This document shows positions 61,744-64,000 of a stretch of 64,000 bases of DNA, in pieces; position 1 is the first letter of the stretch, and every line of letters starts with the position of its first letter. Origin of the DNA: Frateuria flava (GTDB lineage Bacteria; Pseudomonadota; Gammaproteobacteria; Xanthomonadales; Rhodanobacteraceae); NCBI RefSeq assembly GCF_017837635.1, contig NZ_JAGJRS010000031.1, forward strand, positions 1 through 64,000, written 5' to 3'. The notes below the pieces were generated by a model. The model was not told the DNA's origin. It searched no databases and saw only the letters and a program-made list of their open reading frames with translations. The position numbers and the translations under genes were made by a program.

Positions 61744-62643
61744 GTGGAAACCGTGCTTGTCGAGGACGTGCTGCATCGCTTCGTGCTGGAACGTGCCGGC
61801 GTGCGTGGCGTGCTGGTGCGGCTGGGCGCCGCCTGGCGCGAGGTCGCCGGGCGCTCGGACTACCCGGCGCCGCTGCGGGAGCTCCTGGGCGAGAGTCTGG
61901 TCGCCAGCGCGCTGCTGACCGGCAACATCAAGCTGGAGGGCGCGCTGTCGATCGAGCTCAAGAGCAGCGGTGCGTTGCGCCTGCTGTTCACCGAATGCAG
62001 CGATCAGGGGCGCTTGCGCGGCCTGGCGCGGTGGAATGATCCGCTGCCCGAGCCGTTGGACCTGTCCGCGTTGCCCGGGGCGGTCATGGCCATCACGATC
62101 GGTCACGCCGAGCGCGGCCAGCGCTACCAGGGCCTGGTCGAGCTCAGCCAGTCGGAATTGCCCGGTGCACTGGAAAACTACTTTCGCCTGTCCGAGCAGC
62201 TGCCGGCGCGCCTGTTGCTGGCGGCCGACGGCGAGCATGCGGTCGGGCTGATGCTGCAGAAGCTGCCCGGCGAGGGTGGCCATGATGCCGTCGAGGACGA
62301 GGATGCCTGGAGTCGCGTCCTGCACCTGACGGGCACGCTCGGCCGCGAGGAAATGCTGGCCACTGCGCCCGAACAGCTGCTGTACCGCCTCTACCACGAG
62401 GAAACCGTGCGGATGTTCGAACCGCGTCCGCTGGCGTTCGGCTGCAGTTGCTCGCGCGAGCGGGTGGAGTCAATGTTGCGCTCGCTGGGGCGCGACGAGG
62501 TGGAAGCCGCGCTGGCGGCGCGCGATGGCGAGATCGAGGTGATCTGCGAGTTCTGTGCGCAGCGCTATACCTTCGACCGCATCGATGCCGAGCATGTGCT
62601 GAGCGGCGGAGTGGGCGCGGATACGTCGACGACGTCGCAGTAG
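61744..62643 (+). CDS. hslO: Redox-regulated chaperone Hsp33
   Basis: The 299-residue holdase protects proteins during oxidative stress. Its four zinc cysteines are Cys234-Ser-Cys236 in FGCSCSRERV and Cys268-x-x-Cys271 in VICEFCAQRY, almost the same positions as in E. coli (232, 234, 265, 268). I chose GTG 61744, with GAGG eight bases upstream. A GTG at 61693 would add 17 residues but has no ribosome-binding site. The N-terminal core includes LVASALLTGNIKLEGALSI. Confidence 0.94.
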   Translation: METVLVEDVLHRFVLERAGVRGVLVRLGAAWREVAGRSDYPAPLRELLGESLVASALLTGNIKLEGALSIELKSSGALRLLFTECSDQGRLRGLARWNDPLPEPLDLSALPGAVMAITIGHAERGQRYQGLVELSQSELPGALENYFRLSEQLPARLLLAADGEHAVGLMLQKLPGEGGHDAVEDEDAWSRVLHLTGTLGREEMLATAPEQLLYRLYHEETVRMFEPRPLAFGCSCSRERVESMLRSLGRDEVEAALAARDGEIEVICEFCAQRYTFDRIDAEHVLSGGVGADTSTTSQ

Positions 62644-62777
62644 GGGCTGGAGGAGGGGCTCCAGCGTGGGCTTAAGCTCCTGCGTCGCCCTATGCCCGTC
62701 ACGCTGCGGCGGGCAATGACACGCGGACGGGGCGCAGCGACAACGCACATGGGGCGTGCACACGCTGCCGTAAGCCC

Positions 62778-62836
62778 GTAGGGTGGGCTTCAGCCCACCA
62801 TCGCCGCAGCCTGCGGTGGGCTGAAGCCCACCCTAC
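62778..62836. repeat. Extragenic palindrome (family B), perfect copy
   Basis: Two 22-base arms (beginning GTAGGGTGGGCTTCAG and ending CTGAAGCCCACCCTAC) are exact complements around a 15-base centre. Each arm is itself a small palindrome (GGTGGGCT/AGCCCACC). It sits in the convergent gap between hslO and the GGDEF-EAL gene. Confidence 0.88.
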
Positions 62837-62852
62837 GGAGCCATCCGGGCCG

Positions 62853-64000
62853 TCACGCCACGGCCGGCGTCGGATCGGCCGGCAACCACACGCTGATCGG
62901 CTGCGGGCGGGCGAACAGGAAGCCCTGACCGTAGCGGCAGCCGACGCGCATCAGCGCCTGACGCTGGTGTTCTTCCTCGATGCCCTCGGCGATCACCAGC
63001 ATGTTCAGCGAGTCGGCCAGCACCTGGATCGCACGCACCACGGCCAGGCCCTGGCCATCCCCCTCGCGCGGCAGCTCCGTGATGAAGGAGCGGTCGATCT
63101 TCAGCGTCTCGAACGGGTACTGGTGCAGGTAGCTCAGCGAGGAGTAGCCGGTACCGAAATCGTCCAGCGCCACCCGCACGCCGCGGCTGCGCATGTTCTC
63201 CAGGATGCGTTTGACCTGCGCCGGGTTATCCAGCAGCGCGCGCTCGGTGACCTCGATGCGGACCTGTCGCGGCGGCAGGCTGTGCTCGGCGAGCAGGGCG
63301 AGCAGGCGGGCGTCCAGATCCGGCAAGCGGAAGTGACGGCCGGACACGTTGATGCTGACGAAGCCGTCCTTGCCCAACAGCGCCGGCGCCTGCACGCAGA
63401 CCTGCTCGAAGATCTGCCAGTCGATGCTCTCGGCGCAACCGGCTTCCTCGGCGATCACCAGGAACTCGCCCGGGGCGAGCAGCCCGCGGTCCGGGTGATG
63501 CCACCGCAGCAGTGCCTCGTAGCCCACCACATGGCCGTCTTCCAGTGCCACGATGGGCTGGTAGAACGGCACGAATTCGTTGCGCGCCAGGCCGCGGCGC
63601 AGATCGCTTTCCAGTTCCAGCAGCGAGAGCGCCTCGCGGCGCAGGCGGTCGTCGAACACCGCCGCGCGGTGGCGGCCTTCGTCCTTGGCGCGATACATCG
63701 CCGCGTCGGCGTCGCGCAGTAGCTCTTCCGGTTTCTGGTAGTGCGGGCCCGGCAGGGCCACCCCGATCGAGGCGGAGGTGAAGATTTCCTTGGCGCCCAG
63801 GCGGAACGGCACCTGCAGTTCACCGATGACACGTTCGGCGACCGCCACCGCGGTCGCCGGGTCGGCAATGCCCTCCAGCAGCACGGCGAACTCGTCGCCG
63901 CCCAGGCGCGCGACCACGTCGCGGGTCTTCAGGCACGCGCGGATGCGCCCGCCAACCTGGAACAGCAGGTCGTCGCCGACCAGGTGGCCGACCGAATCGT
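62853..64000 (-). CDS. GGDEF-EAL cyclic-di-GMP protein, 3' part
   Basis: The gene runs off the right edge; 382 codons are visible, with no start. A GGDEF domain comes first. Its substrate-binding part DSVGHLVGDDLLFQVGGRI is at the window edge, and LGGDEFAVLLEG keeps the full GGDEF signature. Then comes an EAL domain with GYEALLRWHHP, INVSGRHF, EVTERALLDNP, DDFGTGYSSLSYL, LKIDRSFI and EGIEEEHQ. The acidic ligands look intact, so both diguanylate cyclase and phosphodiesterase activity are possible. Sensory domains, if any, lie outside the window. Confidence 0.93.
   Translation of the reverse strand, partial: DSVGHLVGDDLLFQVGGRIRACLKTRDVVARLGGDEFAVLLEGIADPATAVAVAERVIGELQVPFRLGAKEIFTSASIGVALPGPHYQKPEELLRDADAAMYRAKDEGRHRAAVFDDRLRREALSLLELESDLRRGLARNEFVPFYQPIVALEDGHVVGYEALLRWHHPDRGLLAPGEFLVIAEEAGCAESIDWQIFEQVCVQAPALLGKDGFVSINVSGRHFRLPDLDARLLALLAEHSLPPRQVRIEVTERALLDNPAQVKRILENMRSRGVRVALDDFGTGYSSLSYLHQYPFETLKIDRSFITELPREGDGQGLAVVRAIQVLADSLNMLVIAEGIEEEHQRQALMRVGCRYGQGFLFARPQPISVWLPADPTPAVA

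Overview
The window is a high-GC chromosome segment from a gammaproteobacterium. It most likely belongs to the Xanthomonadales/Lysobacterales (Xanthomonadaceae or Rhodanobacteraceae). The main reasons are an O-antigen cluster bracketed by metB and etfA, as in Xanthomonas, a Rhizobium-type mrpAB fusion operon, a PilU ATPase, and several families of extragenic palindromes. The genus cannot be fixed from sequence alone. I saw no tRNA, rRNA, CRISPR array, insertion sequence or prophage.

Layout. 1-4.1 kb: a HAD phosphatase, phosphoglycerate kinase, a zeta-class GST/maleylacetoacetate isomerase and a double UspA protein. 4.3-10.1 kb: a complete six-gene Mrp cation/proton antiporter operon with tightly overlapping genes. 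10.4-13.4 kb: a lone pilU, a divergent pair of DUF4398-like envelope proteins and a small YdcH-like protein. 13.7-16.9 kb: cystathionine beta-synthase and glmS. 17.0-20.5 kb: rfbBACD for dTDP-L-rhamnose on the minus strand.

20.6-45.7 kb is the surface-polysaccharide locus. Its plus-strand arm runs metB, GT4, wzm, wzt (with a carbohydrate-binding tail), an FkbM methyltransferase with a long coiled coil, a 1153-residue protein with two GT4 domains, gmd, rmd, a GT-C membrane protein and phosphomannomutase. On the minus strand, manC and a GT2 follow. Then come a methyltransferase and a flippase-like protein on the plus strand. The arm ends in a minus-strand four-gene operon: HAD-UbiA fusion, GT-C protein, small EamA-like protein and GT4. 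The genes imply synthesis of both L-rhamnose and D-rhamnose precursors, cytoplasmic assembly of a D-rhamnan or mannan-like chain with ABC export, and probably a second, lipid-phosphate-sugar-dependent decoration step in the periplasm.

45.8-50.3 kb: etfBA and ETF-ubiquinone oxidoreductase, with a rhamnosyltransferase-like gene between them. 50.5-54.2 kb: an amidase, an AlkB-like dioxygenase, and gcvT and gcvH. 54.2-55.3 kb: the most unusual gene, a MetJ methionine repressor fused in frame to a lysine/alanine-rich histone-H1-like tail. It sits behind an apparent MetJ operator and contains an internal start that could make the tail alone. 55.4-64 kb: a TonB-like protein, a serine hydrolase, a nucleotide-exchange-type carrier, a CBS protein, a GT2, mtgA, hslO and the 3' part of a GGDEF-EAL protein that runs off the window.

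The two points that most deserve follow-up are the MetJ-H1 fusion with its operator, and the O-antigen logic of an FkbM coiled-coil protein next to a dual-GT4 polymerase and a Wzt with a binding domain. The latter resembles the WbdD/WbdA/Wzt chain-length system but has a different methyltransferase family. A third is the HAD-UbiA/GT-C/EamA/GT4 operon.
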